In this document: positions 33,218 to 46,602 of the stretch, piece after piece
How positions within the stretch are numbered: position 1 is the first letter of the stretch
How the letters are laid out: each line of letters starts with the position of its first letter
Assembly: GCA_036583965.1 (NCBI GenBank)
Contig: JAZBQD010000015.1
Span: 72,084,330-72,148,329, forward strand
DNA: 64,000 nucleotides
Source: Prunella strophiata
Taxonomy: Eukaryota; Chordata; Aves; Passeriformes; Prunellidae
Direction of reading: 5' to 3'
Made by a program: the position numbers and the translations under genes
Notes under the pieces: model-generated
Told to the model about the DNA's origin: nothing
Databases searched by the model: none
The model's input: the letters and a program-made list of their open reading frames with translations, nothing else

Positions 33218-34611
33218 CATAGCATAACTTCACACTGAATGGATTTAACTCCCCATCAGAGTCTTACAGGTCTTATCAGTCTCTTACAATACAGAACATC
33301 ACATTTTGGGGCATATATTCTTTTTTTTTAATTTTCTTTTAAACTTCTGCTTTGCAGACTGTATGACCTGAAGCTGTCAAACTTTAGAATACACAATCAT
33401 CTAGAAAATAAAACTTACTTACAGTTGAATCTTTAGACCTGTGCACAGCAATAGGTGACAAGGTCACAAGCTAAGGGATGAGTGCCTGGCCCAGCCTCCA
33501 ATGGGGAAAACTCAGAGTCTCCAAAGCACATTGCTAGGAACAAATCTATGTACAGCATTACTTGCCACTGAATGTAACAAGACTTTGGGTGCACCCTGAA
33601 TTCTGAGAGCTCTTGGGTCAAGGATCAAGATGCCAAAGGTGGAAATGAAATTCAATCAATATTCATGATAAATTTCTACAACCCCAGGCAAGACCCCCAA
33701 AGGTGTAATTATGCCCATGAAAGATTGGTGGTGTTTTCAGCATGGTGCAAATGTTAAAGTGGTTAAATTATTCTGCTGAAGTCAAAAAGATTTAACTTGC
33801 TCCTAAAAATTTCTTGCTAAACTGCCTTATTCAGTACACACATTTCCATTGGTCAACACCTCTGTGATCTGAATGCTGGTGGAAAACAACTGTTCCATTA
33901 TTTTGTATATAAAGATCCTGTCAGGCAAAATAGCCTTCCCTTTCATATAAATATTAAGTTTCATACTCAAATACTTCATGTGAATAAACTGTCAGCTTAG
34001 ACTCCAAAATGAGCCCTTTCCAAGGTTTTAAATGTAATTTTTATACCCATTTTAATTTTAAAATAATTCCTTGAACGTAGCCTTTGTTATTTGCTGCCAA
34101 GGATTAGGTAAAAGCCTGCAGGACTGGAATACAGGCTTGCATTTTAGCCTATTCTTAAAATTCCATATTCAATACAGATCTTAAAAAAAAACCAGCTGAT
34201 TTCTACTTACAGAGAGCCAGCCCTTTCTCTGAACCCTAGTGACCACAGTATTTAAAATCCCCTATCATTAATATTTACCACTTTTGATTGGGAATAATGA
34301 AATTTCACTGCACACTTCAGTAGCCTTCTCTCAAAATGTCACAATGATGCTGAGATCACTTTTGCTAGATTCAACAGGACACAGCATACACAATGAGGAA
34401 GGAAAAGCAGCATTTCAGGGTCTGAAGGGACAAAAAAATAGCTGATTTGGCTTCTGCCAATCCTGCCTGGATTTGTGTGTGCTGCCTGGGGCAGACACAG
34501 GTGTAGGGGTTGCCCTCAGCTTCCACCCAAAAGGGAGGGAAGAAACAGATAGCTCCTAAAGCCAGTTCAGAGGTTTAGCATTAGAAACTTCTTTTAAACA
34601 CCTGCTGAGGC

Positions 34612-34674
34612 CAAATAAATAATAACAGCAGTAACAACTACAATAACAATAACAATAATAGTAATAATAATATT
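34612..34674 (+). repeat. Imperfect AAT/AAC triplet repeat
   Basis: A run of about 60 bases of aat, aac and aca triplets with a few interruptions. Confidence 0.8.
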
Positions 34675-35411
34675 AAAGGACACAATCAGCTACTTATCCC
34701 AGAAACTTTTGGAAGGGGAGAATCCAACAGTTAATTGTATTTCTAAAATTTCAAGGAAGTAAAATGTTGCTGGGAGCAACGGATAAGTCCTTTATTTTAG
34801 CTCCTGAATGGCAAACCTACCAGCTTCCTTGTAACTCTGCCAAGCTGTAAGTGTCATTTAAGGAGAGCATTACAACAGTTTATTGTTGTTCTCCAGCACT
34901 GCTTAGGATGTAGAAAGAAGACTGTTTGTGATACATTAAAGGTCACAAATAAATGGCAATTTAATAGGAAAAAAATCTACTCTACATGCAAGACTATCTC
35001 AAAGGCATAGTTAATTACATAGCAGCCTGAGCATGTTCTCTTTTATTAAAATATTGTGAAGGGCCATCCTGTTTCATTTCAATGAGCTAATATGCATCAC
35101 CACCTCAGAAAAGCTCTGTTAAAAAAATAAGAAAACATGTACTATAAAGTTATTGCACCTATTGCAGCAGTGCAACAACACTCAGGCCATTTTGCAGTAT
35201 ATTTAATAGAGAAATTTAACCTATCAATACAATTCAAAGGGATTTCACTCTCTTTGCCAAAATCAATGATTTGTATTAAAATGGATTGCCACATATTCAT
35301 GAAAGAGTTGTTCAATCATTTGACATTTGTGCAGATTACTATCTTTACATAAAGGGATTCTATCTCATAAAACTGATTGATGAAAGTGGAGGAAAACTAC
35401 TCCCATTTTAA

Positions 35412-35438
35412 ACCCATATACTGTTACTGTATATGGGT
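35412..35438. repeat. Perfect 10-bp inverted repeat, 7-nt loop
   Basis: Arms acccatatac (35412-35421) and gtatatgggt (35429-35438) pair exactly around tgttact. Confidence 0.9.
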
Positions 35439-37547
35439 AGAACACCTACTTTTTCTGAATCACAGAAACTCCTACATACTTAAAATTGATCAACTCCTTA
35501 AGTGCTCTGTTGATATCTGACCCATTGTATGCTGAAGCTGTGCAAACTTTGAGAGTTTGAACAGAGAGAAACAGAAAGAAACCCTATAATTTATTCCTGA
35601 ACTACTGGAATAAAAGGAAAACTGCATTTTAGTTGGAATGCTGAGAAAGGAGATCAAGGCTATGATTTTTCTTTCATTTATGCAGCACATGAACAGTTAT
35701 CTCTGAACCACAATTCGGTGGTTTTATGCTAACATCCACACCTCACTTTAATCTACAGAAGTGCCCATTCCACTTTTTTTCATGTTGGCTCATCAAGAAT
35801 CATTTGAAACATCTCCAAACATCAAGAGTGTAGTGCCTAGGTGGATTCATTTTAATTTGACTGAAAAACATCAATACCGAAATCTATGTTTTCAGAAAAG
35901 ATACATCTGTAAATATTTCAATGCAGTTGTACTAAGGCCAGAGTTAAGGTTAGCTTGTGCTGTCCTTAATGAGTGTAGTGAGCCAACACTCATGCACAGG
36001 ATAAACTGCTGCACCTGCTAAAAACAAGACTATTTCATTTAAATTAAATAAAGTAAATAAAGATATTTACTGAGGTAGTTTCTGTACTGAGTTGTGGTAG
36101 GCTTTTTTCCTCCTAAAACCTTTCTAGGGTTCTCTTTGCTGTTCTTCTGCTTGACAATCCATGCATATGCAGACAGAGATTACTCCAGAATCCCTCCTTT
36201 TTCTCTACTAACATTTTCTGGTCTGGGACACTAAGTTACCATGAAATAATCCTCAAATACTGCAAAACTTCAGATGTTTTTCATAAGCTCAGGCCTCTGT
36301 CAGAATATCTTACTATATTTTACTCATGTTTCTCTCTTGATTTGATAACCCGATGGGGATTATCCACTCTAAGAATAAGCAAGGGGTTTGTGTGACACTG
36401 GGCATGGTGGCCTATGCAGATCCCTACAATTTTTCTTCCATGACATGCTAAGCTCAGGCAAATTGAATAAACAGGGAATTTTGTTCTTGCATAATAAATA
36501 AAGAAGCCTTTTTCAGGGTCTGAATAGACAGTAGTAGGTAGCACTTCTTTCCACCAACTTATGCTCTTTATGTTCTGTAACACCAATGAATAGCAAAATT
36601 ATTTTAAAATAATATTACAGGCCACATTCTTTAAGACTTACTCTGTTTCCCTGTTTGGGGGGAATAACCAGTTCAGTAACAGTATCAATAAGAGAACATG
36701 CTATTTGCAAACCAGTTTTGTTAAAAGAACTACTAAGAATTTCCTACTACTTTGTAGCAGCTTTGAAAAAAACATTATTGCTAAATGTTTTTAACACTCA
36801 GCAAGAACTTCACAGAATGTGAGCCACTTTTAACTCATAGAACAGAAAGTTAAACAGTTTCAGAAGATAATCCCAGTTTTTTAGAGAGAACATGAATAAC
36901 CTGGGCTATGCAGAGCCTTGTCACAGAAAGCTGCTCTGAGCACTGTATTAGAGAAGTGGGATGGGACAAAAAAGGGCAAAAAAGTAGGTTATTCCACAGT
37001 GTAATCTGCATGTTTTTTTCTGTTGATAATTTAATGACCATCAGAACCATGGGACCTGATAGATAACTTCATTCTCAAGAAACCCACACCACCCACCTCT
37101 CATAGGCAGTGCTCAATGGCCAGTGCTATTCTGTGCTACTTAGTTCTCCTTACTATCATAGAGATTTAATGCAAGCATAAAAACAGGACACAGAAGCCAT
37201 AACGCTGGGGATTTTTTCCCCCTTGTTTTCAATTCTTGGTTGTTGACTTATGCAGAGAATATAGAAGAGATTGAAGAAATTCTCCCTCAAAAGAATATTC
37301 TGTTTTCTACCATCTATGTGCATTTATGGCTATATGGCAATGAGCACAAATGAGACTATTTTGTAGCCTGCAATTTGTTTATAACATTTCATCTTGAACA
37401 TCTACAGTTAAAAAAGAAAATTGGTGCACTGGTAGGAATTACTGCTAGGTCAGTCATCCAGAATAGCTTCATTTCTGGTCCACAACATGAGAAAAATCTA
37501 CTAGATGCCCAGCAATGCAGAATACAATGCATTAGGATAAAAAGAAA

Positions 37548-38600
37548 GAATCATAGATTTGTAGACAGTTTTGGTTGGAATGGACCTTAAAGATCATGTA
37601 GTTTCAACCCTCCCTCCATGGGCAGGGACACCTTCTTCCACTAGACCAGGTTGTTCAGTGCCCCATCTGTGTTGGACTTTGAACACTTCCAGAGACGGGG
37701 CATCCACAGTCCCTCTGGACAACCTGTTCCAGTGCTTCACCACCCACATAGTAAAGAATTTCTTCCTAATATCTAAACTAAGACTGCCATTCTTCAGCTT
37801 GGGGCCATTACCCCTTGTCCTGTCACTACACGCCCTTGTAACAAATCCCTCTCTTGCTTTCCTGTAGGCCCCCTTTAAGCACTGGAAGGTATTATAAGGT
37901 CTCCCAGAAGTCTTCTCTGCAGGCTGAATAGCCCCAATCTCTCAGGCTGTCTTCACAGAAGACATGCTCCAGCCCTCTGAGCATCTTCAGGGCCTCCCTC
38001 TTGACTCAATCCAACAGGTCCATGTCTTTCTTTTGTTTGGGACTCCACAGCTGGATGCAGCACACTGAAGTCTGAGAGCTTCAGGAGGTGACCACCAGAC
38101 AGGCAGACCTCCATTGATCTTCTGGTCCTGCTTCCTTTGATGCATATCAGGATATAGTTGGCCTTCTGGGCTACAAATGCATGTTGGCAAGTCACATCAA
38201 GCTTCTTGTCCAGCAATACCCCTAAGTCCTTCACAGGGCTACTGTCAATCCATTCTCCACACAGCCTATATTTGTGCTTGGGATTGACCTGACCCAGATG
38301 CTGTGCCTTGCACTTGGCCTTGCTGAACTTCATGAGGTTTGCAAAGGTCCACCTCTCAAGATGTCCAGGTCCTGCTGGATGGTATCCCTTCCTTCTGCTG
38401 TGTTGATCCCATCACTCAGCTTGGTGTCATCAGCAAACTCTGCTAAGAGTGAGCTCTGTCCCAGTGTCCACGTTGCCAACAAAGATGCTGAACATCACCA
38501 GTCCCAATACCAATCACCGAGGAACACCACTTGTCACCAGTCTCCACTTGGACTACCAATTCACTTCCCTCACATCAAGTTGTTAGTAAAGATTTCCTGA
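37548..38600 (-). mobile_element. CR1 LINE, minus strand, about 1.05 kb
   Basis: The plus strand starts with the inverted tail (gaatcatagattt) and the CR1 3' UTR. The minus-strand ORF at 37953-38333 begins MKFSKAKCKAQHLGQVNPKH and continues with YRLCGEWIDSSPVKDLGVLL, a clear CR1 ORF2 segment. The homology runs on to about 38600 through the region corresponding to upstream RT sequence. Frameshifts and stops make it inactive; the 5' end is truncated and approximate. Confidence 0.9.
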
Positions 38601-41569
38601 TCAAAATTTGATCTTTCAAATTTGATGCCAGTTCAGAGTTCGTGTTCACATCCTTCTAGGACAACTTTAACAAATGTAGGGAGGGAAGGTGCTTCTGTTA
38701 CATTTGTATTCTTATTAAACTTCACTTCAACAGTACGGAATCCTGGAAAACCAAATTAATGAGAGGATGTGCTCAACTGTGTAAAATCTTTGAGGACTGG
38801 GTAATGTGGGCTATTTTAGCTTGAATTATAGGACCTTTTTTAGTTAGTATTTACTGTTTGAATAGAGAAATCCTCAAAAGTTGCTGCATTTAACCACAAA
38901 GAAAGTCTAAAGGTGCATTGGAAAAAGATTAATCAATATTGGAACTAAGAAATGGAATGTGAAAATGTGTTATTGCAGCCATGTACTCCATTGCTGGTGT
39001 GGTGATTACTGGCAGACACAATTCATCATCACAACACAAAACAATGTCTGTAACGCAGCTTTACTTGCTTCGTCTTGTATGATGTATACAAGCATCATGA
39101 AAAGTTCAACATCTGTGATGCTGAAGCTTTGTAATAGTCAAACATTATGATGGGTTTTCTATCAAACTAAAAAGAGTTCAAGACTCAATACTTTGCAGAG
39201 AACAAGTGCACAGCAACGGTGTGTGTCATATACAGTCTTACACAGTGTCACTTCTTCAGCCTCCACGTCACTTTGAACAAGTGGAAGGCTTTTGAAGTCT
39301 GACTTTGTGTCACAAGGCAAAGAAGAAATATATCCTTTTATCTGGGAATTCATCTCTGACCAGAAATAAACACTTGCTGCTCACAACAGATTGTTTTTCT
39401 TCTCTTTCTGAATATAAAAATACAGCACTGGTCAGGCAGCATGAGGCTGCTTTCTGCTCTCAAAAAGATCTTTAAAATGAAACTACACATTTGGAGAATG
39501 AAGATTTGGGTTTTCAAGCAAACCAGAATATAAACAGGTCAGGAACTAGTATCAAAGTAACAATGCAACAGAAATCCATAAAGGGAGTGGAGAATATTGA
39601 CAAACATGCTTTTCATTAGGAAATACTTTTTTGCATCAATTTTTGAATTAAGAAAATCAATCAGAAGTAAAGATATACTGACAGCAACATGAGGGAGCAG
39701 CAAAAGTTCAACAGAGAGAAGTAGTGCAATCAATTTGACCTTTTATCAGACACTTTACCAACTCCACAGAAACTGGGTATTAAGCAAGTAACCATAAAAT
39801 AGGTTGAATTATTTAGCAAGTGTGAGACTTCTAAATCAACCCAGGCCATGACCTGCCTGTGTCAGCAAATCCAACTGCACTGGAAAACTGAGTCTCCCAT
39901 GCAGGATGCAGCCATGGTTTGATGGGAGAGCAAGAATAAGGAGAAGTTCTTCAGGACAGAAAAGCCAAAATCTGTGTTCAATTCAGTTAGCTAGCAGATG
40001 CAACTAAAATTTTAGAGGGAAAGACAGAAGTGTTTTTAAAGTCAAACTGATGGGAGAAAAAAATTGGGGGAGGGTATGAATGAGCATAAAAGGCATTTCA
40101 GGTTTCTCTTTTCATAGCTAAAAACTCCACTTTTTGAAAATTACTGTATGATGCTGACTTGTTTTTTCCATGTATATTTAAAATGAACATTATAAAATCG
40201 TTGGGCAGAGACATAATAATGTTAACAACTCCTCTTTTTTCATGCAAAATTTCTTTGACAGCTTGGCATATAGTTAATCACTTTTTAAAAACTGAATGCA
40301 CCCCAATGCAGCAGACCTAATTTTTTAATCTGTCAGCCAGAATTTGTCATTAACAAACTTTAAAAACTGATTAAATACTTTGCTTTTTTTTCTCAAGCTT
40401 GTGCCTTGGCAATGGGCTGAAGAAAATGTGTATTTCCAGCAAGATTAATGAGCAATTATTGGTTGAGATTAAACTGCTACATAGATTTAATGGATTTCTA
40501 GTTTTGGCTGTACAAGTACTCAGAATAAACTGATGAATGATTGCCACAAGTGAAAACAAGTTAACCTGATCAGAAGGGAGTTGTGGAGGCTGAGGGATAA
40601 AAAGAGAACAGATAAAAAGCTGGGGATGAATCTGATGTTCTGAAAGGTGTATGAGACACTGATACTACCAGGAAAGAGAGAGAGGGTGCCTGTTAATGAC
40701 TGCACCCACCATTCCTTCCGAGGTGACAGCCATACTAACCTTCCTTGCTAGAGCAGTCATATCAGGTAAAAATTAAATCTATTTCAGGGAATTCTTTTGG
40801 ACAATCATGACTGCATGGCTACTGGAGTTTCAGTTTAGGTTTTTAATTGGATAAGAATAGAGGTGTGGTTTTGGTTTTGGCTTGGTCTGGTTTTGGTATT
40901 TGGGTTTTTTCCTCTTAAAAGCACACAGTGCATCTGTTCCATAAGTTTTATTACAGATACAATGATTTTGCAGAACAGGAAGTTATGAAGTATAGTCACA
41001 TGTTACCATAGCAAATAAGAAAGGCCTCACATTCTACCTGTTGAATATTTGTGGCAAAAACCAAGAAACAATGTTATGTACACCCAAGATAAAGCAACTT
41101 GGACAATGATTAACGTACCAATTAATTAAGTTATTTAAACTTCTGCTAACATTCTCCAGTCAATAAGGCATTCGCTCTAATAAGTTAAGAATGCTACATT
41201 TAAATAACATCCTTTTCACACTTTGTCTTCACTCTGCAGCACTGTATTTTCCTTCTCAATCACTCCCTCATTCTTTCCTGCCACTTTGCTGTCCTTGCAG
41301 TAAATCCTATTCTTCTTAATGGAAAAACAAAAAAATCCCAGCAACACTCAAGCACGCAATTCCTTCCCTCTATTGGCATGTTATCTCTCTGCCTGTGTCC
41401 TCAAACAAATGAAACAATATTTTGTGAAGAAACTAACCCTCTACTGCCCTTTCTGCACACACTGTTGGAGACTATGTTGCTAGTTACTTATAGTGCAGTA
41501 AGCATGAATCACAGTAGTATAATTTTTTAAATACAACTTGCCTTCAAATTGCCTCTTTTCACTTCAAAA

Positions 41570-41890
41570 TATGGCAGGAGGTTATTAGCACCCCAAAAAC
41601 CTCAGGGCCCCAAAACTATACAACTATTTCAATTCAGCCTGGAAGCCAGACCCAACATTTGCTGTGCAACACCAACAGGCTGCAGTGCTAGACCTTCACT
41701 GCCCACCAAGGGCACACACCCCTGCCCGTGGGTGAAGGGGCTGAATTCCAGCTCTGCTTTGAGCACTGGATGCTGGCTCCAGTGACCTTCAGGGAAGCAG
41801 CAGGGCTGAGCTGCACTGGAGCAGGGAGAGGCATGCCACCACCATGGGCAGGGCAGTGTCCTGCCCATGCAGAGTGCTGCTCTACAGCAC
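41570..41890. other. GC-richer unexplained block
   Basis: G+C is clearly above the surrounding intron and overlapping ORFs exist on both strands (41549-41988). I recognise no protein family or repeat consensus. It may be a fragment of an LTR or other transposon, or a regulatory element. Confidence 0.35.
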
Positions 41891-43509
41891 CACTTTTATT
41901 CTTTAAGTGTGACAGTACATATAACTACCTACAATATCCTTCACTTCACCTTTATATGCCCAGTAAACCACAAGTAACTTTGAACTAGTGGATCATTATT
42001 TTTCTGTGTACAGGGTGCTCCACCACAATATTTTCTTCTCCCTCTTCAGAGATGCCAAGAGATTTTGGTCATTGCATCTTCCCATGCTGTAATGCAAATT
42101 TATTGTCTCCTTTCTTTTCATGGCAACACGTCGTGCAAGAATTTCTGCTTGTGTCTTGGCCCATGCTGAGCTGTCTGTCAGCCTTTACACCTTGCCCACA
42201 AGTGTTAAATTCAAAATCTGTTTCTAAGCCTTTTTGAGTAGCTGCCCTCATGTGATATAAAAGCTATCAGTAAACCAAGCTGATACACTGGGTAGAAAAC
42301 ATTAGTGGAAACTACCGAGCAAATGTTTAGTCTAAGAACTTATGAGTCAACATTATAAACTGGAAAGTGAGAAGTTACATTGTGTTGACCCACATAAGAG
42401 CTCAAACTCCCTACATTCAAAATATTTGCTGGGAGTGGACACAGAAAGGTAGCAATACATTTCCCAGGATAGTCTTAGTTGAGTAAGGAATTTAACCCTC
42501 CTAATGAGGACCTTTTTCATGCCTGTCTGCATTTATAAGAAGAATGGGTAAAGTCTTCCCTAACTCATGCCTCCTGAAACAACTTTGAAATAGCTGACAA
42601 CACCATGTCTCAGGGAAGACTGTCTCCTTCCCTTGGCCTCCAGAGTAAAAGGGATTGTCTTTTGGGTGTGTTCAAAAACTGGTGGATAGGGCCTAGTTAC
42701 TGTAAATGAAGTTGCCTTTATGCTTTGCTAGTTACAGACAGAATTTCTCCCAGTTAGGATGTTATGGAGATTAAAACCAAGGGCATGACAGAGAACAGGG
42801 ACTTTCTGCATGAATACAAACAATTGTATCTGCCTAAAAGAATCTTGAGACCTATTCTGCAGGCATTTGTGTAAATTACAGTTGAAATTTCCTTCATGAT
42901 GAGGAAAGTGATGCCTACTGCACATTTCTAAACTATAAACATCTACTCTGCACAGGTACATGCTGGGTTTCTTCCACTTACAGACTGGATTGTGTTCCCT
43001 GTGACCTTGGGAGAGCAGTTCTGCTCACTCACATACAGACATATCCCATACATTTCAGCTGGAGTTGTTTTGGAGAACAAAAGAACTGATTCTAATAGAC
43101 CTGCATGGCTTAGACAGCATCCAATTTGGCCTTTACTTATTCTAACACTAAAAATAATTGCAAATAAATGCAGAATCATGGAAGGAAGTCACACTTGCTC
43201 ATGCTGAAAGGCCTGAAACAGGTAAATGTTTATGCAACACTGGAATATGTTGCATATAGCTGCAACATAGCTGCCATATGCATGCCAGGAGTAAATATAT
43301 GAGCAGGAAGTGTTGCACCCATTTAAATAAGCTTTTCCATACTTGAAGTCTTTATGCAAAGGATACCTAGAGTTTAATCTGCTTAGAACTTACAGAATAT
43401 TGTATTACTTATAGCTGTAGGTAGTACAGCCTTCTAGTAGGTAATGTGTGAAAACCACTGTGTTCTTAGAGACTGCATTAATACAGCAAGATGCACCAAA
43501 ATAATAATC

Positions 43510-43960
43510 AAAAACTTGTGGCTTTTAACGAAAAGGTTTTTCTCATATTCAATAAAACAAGAAGACTTATCAAGCATCTAGAATTTCAAGCAGATGTAAA
43601 TAAGTGATAATCATAATTGATAATCACGTCCACCTCTTTGCTCCTTCGTTTTACTGAAGACAATGAGAAAATGAAAAATACTTCAGTAAAAATCAATTCT
43701 TTTGCCAGCTGTTTAGCACTAAGTAGCGAAATAAAGTCAGTCTGGAGATTAATTCACACTACTTCCCAAGTCTAAACCAAATTATTTAGACTGTGGGAAG
43801 GCAATTGAAAGCAGTGAGTAAGGAGAGCATAGAGCCCAGCTGAGGCGATTTCCCCTGCTCTCACAGCCTGGGGGGAAATTCACTTTAGCATTACGGCAGG
43901 AAATCATGCACAAGAGCCTGTGGCGGTGTGCTCATGGGTAGCCTTCCACTGAACAGGATG
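43510..43960. promoter_or_regulatory. Candidate conserved noncoding element
   Basis: A non-repetitive, motif-rich stretch with homeodomain-like attaat/ttaat cores, gataatca repeats (43612-43627) and a CAGCTG E-box. It also contains the strong hairpin at 43762-43800. This resembles vertebrate developmental enhancers, but only comparison with other species could confirm it. Confidence 0.25.
43762..43800. repeat. 15-bp inverted repeat with one bulge
   Basis: Arm cttcccaagtctaaa (43762-43776) pairs with tttagact (43785-43792) and tgggaag (43794-43800); G43793 is the single bulge. The loop is ccaaatta. It is too short for an ordinary microRNA precursor. Confidence 0.85.
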
Positions 43961-46534
43961 ATGGCTTGGAAACAGCATGTTAGAAGACAGCTGTATTCCT
44001 TATACCATCCACCAATTTACACAAAACTTTTTATTTTTGAGGTACATCATGGACTTTGAAACATTCTGGGACCTTGATAAGAAAGACTGTGCAGCATCCT
44101 GGGGAAAACATGAGCACGTAAATCTCAGTCACTCAGAAGGGCAAGGCCTTTTCTGGGGTGTTTGTCTCTTGTTGACAGCTGGTACTGTTAATGAAGCCAG
44201 GAGGCAGTGAAGAGGTAGGAAGCTTTTAGCACTGAACACAAGGTTTGTTGCAGAAAGTGTTTGCTTGCTTGGTTTTCTTGACTCTCTGCAACCTAACATT
44301 TTGAAGCTATTTTTCTTATTCTGTCTTTTTCAGTTTCTTTTCTCCATCCCTCACAGCCTTTGCTGTTTTTATTGGAGTGTCTCTCTAATTATTTTCCTCC
44401 ATGCTAAAGTAAGAGCATATTAAGGGCACTTTTCCTTCTCTTAAATTTAAAATAGTATGAAGTTCACATAGAAAATAACCAAGTTACCACATAGTATTTT
44501 TCCTTTTAATTAGGATAACTACTTCACAAACCTACTAAATTCTATTTCACCTAAAAATGGCAGGTAATTTTTTAATTCAGGATTTGCGTAAAACAGAGAA
44601 ACTGCAAGCCTCCTACTGAGTGTTTAATTAAGGAAAAAATTGATATGGCCTAGAAGACATGAAAAATTCTCTGTGGCCCAGACATTTTGTCATCTGCTGC
44701 TCTGTCACTGGAGATATAAGCATCAAGTACCTTCATAATTTCTTCTAGAACAAAGATGCTTTGATCTAGCTAAGTGAAATATCCTAGACCAAGAAAAAAA
44801 AAAAACAAAAATCATTGAAAGTACAGTGTGCCAAATGTATCATGTCCTTCTCAATGTGATATTTTTAGTTTGATCAGCCTACCATGACCAATCTCATAAA
44901 GTAGATGCTGGATGTATCAAGCAATTAAAAGTCACTAAGGAATTGTTTAAATGTTGACATTATTACATGGCCTTATAATATGCATGAATTGTAGACTTAG
45001 AGAAAATGTATGAGTATTATTTATCAGATCAAAATGCACTGATTCTTTTCGAAAAACACATTTTAAAAATGGGAATAAGTTCATAAATCCAGAGCATCCC
45101 TATTCATTCAGATTTAATACTTTGCTATTGAAGACTGAAACAAGTCAGATTCATCCTTATGAGCTAAAGAGAATATTGGAAAATAAAAATATAAAATTAT
45201 ATGAAGATAAAGGCAACAATAACAAGAACTGCAAACCAGCTTGGAGCATAATAAAAAAGAAATACATGGAACTTACATAAGAAATTTGAAAGTACAAACA
45301 ATAACACTTCCTTTCCATTCCACCATAATTTTATATATTTATAACCAAATGTGTGAAAAACAGACACACGGTATGTAATACTTTATGTAAAACTGCATCA
45401 ATGAGAGAGGAGTTAGGACTAAATGGCTGTAGAAGATAAGAGTATTCACTTTTTGTTCTGTTATCCAAAGTATTTTACTCCCCAAACACAAAATGCCCAT
45501 GGAGGCTTGGTGTCACTATAGGCACTAGGAGGTACTAACATAATTTCATGGTTTCAGTTGATATCACTAGTGCTACTCACAAGTATTTGTACAGTTCAAA
45601 AGTTAGATATCATAGCTAGGAAGAGTTACACATCTCCTTGTTGTTCATAAAAACAATTAAAACTTTAATTCTTTAAGTGAGAAGGAATTTGGAATGAAAT
45701 TACAAAATGCCGGTTAAGAAGAATAAAGGCAATAATATCCTTAAATAGCACATGATGTTTTCAACTTTGTTAAACACTTTCAAAATAATTGCAGCACAGC
45801 ACATGTATTATTTTAAAAATGGCTGAGATACACTACCATAGTACTATGAGAATATGACACATGACATGTCAGGCTTTTTCTGTTAGGAAATAAAATGTTT
45901 AATTTTTAAAAGAAGGTTATGTGGCTTTAGCAGTGTAATAGCCTTATAGACTGTATGTTTTGCATCAGCACTCAACCAAAATGGCACTACCATGCACTGT
46001 ATTTGAAACCTACTTTGTGGAAGGTTTTTGAAACTGACAAACCAGACAATCTATTGTTTGATAAAGGAATAAAGCTTTACTAGAGTATTAAACCCCAAAC
46101 AGTAGGTATTTGAGACTTGCTCTTGGAAAGAAGAAGAGCAAAGAATTAAAACCCCCTTGTGTATGTATTTCTTGCATAGAAATTTTTTTGCCTGAAGCCC
46201 AATGATATGAAATAAATAGAAAGAAAGGAAAATTTATTTGTATGATGGAAACAGTATTCAAGCCAGCATCAAAAGAAAAGTGTATTCTGAGGCAGTTATT
46301 TCCTAAAAATTGAATCTTTCCTTTCTTCCCTTCTTTTCCTCTCACAAACTGACTTCAACGGCCTAGAACTCTCTCACTCTCTCAAAAACAGACACTACAA
46401 CACCGTTTCTTCATATTTACAGAACCAGTGCTGCTATAAGAGATGAAGTGCTTGGAAAAACTACAGTTGATGAGCAATGTCAAGAATTTGTCCTGCATGA
46501 GATACATTTAAATATTTGCACCTAATCTAGCCTC

Positions 46535-46552
46535 TTTTTTTTTTTTTTTTTT
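46535..46552 (+). repeat. T18 homopolymer
   Basis: An uninterrupted T run about 50 bp before the tail of the CR1 at 46603. Confidence 0.9.
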
Positions 46553-46602
46553 CCTCACAAGGGTGATATCACATGGCCATTCACCTCATTTGCACAATGT
46601 TT

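Larger units (their letters stand above)
33218..37547. other. Intronic DNA with no recognised gene
   Basis: AT-rich. It contains an AAT/AAC-rich triplet tract at about 34612-34674 and a perfect hairpin at 35412-35438. A moderately GC-rich patch at 34450-34550 has no recognised identity. The short ORFs show no domain. Confidence 0.6.
38601..46602. other. Intronic DNA with candidate regulatory segments
   Basis: AT-rich overall. Items noted separately are a GC-richer block at 41570-41890 with no recognised identity, a bulged 15-bp hairpin at 43762-43800 within a CNE-like stretch, and a T18 tract at 46535-46552. There is a G/T-rich simple stretch at about 40862-40915. ORFs here are short and featureless. 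Confidence 0.6.

Noticed and set aside
43762..43800. MicroRNA precursor
   Set aside because: The stem is only 15 bp and does not extend beyond the bulged arm pair.
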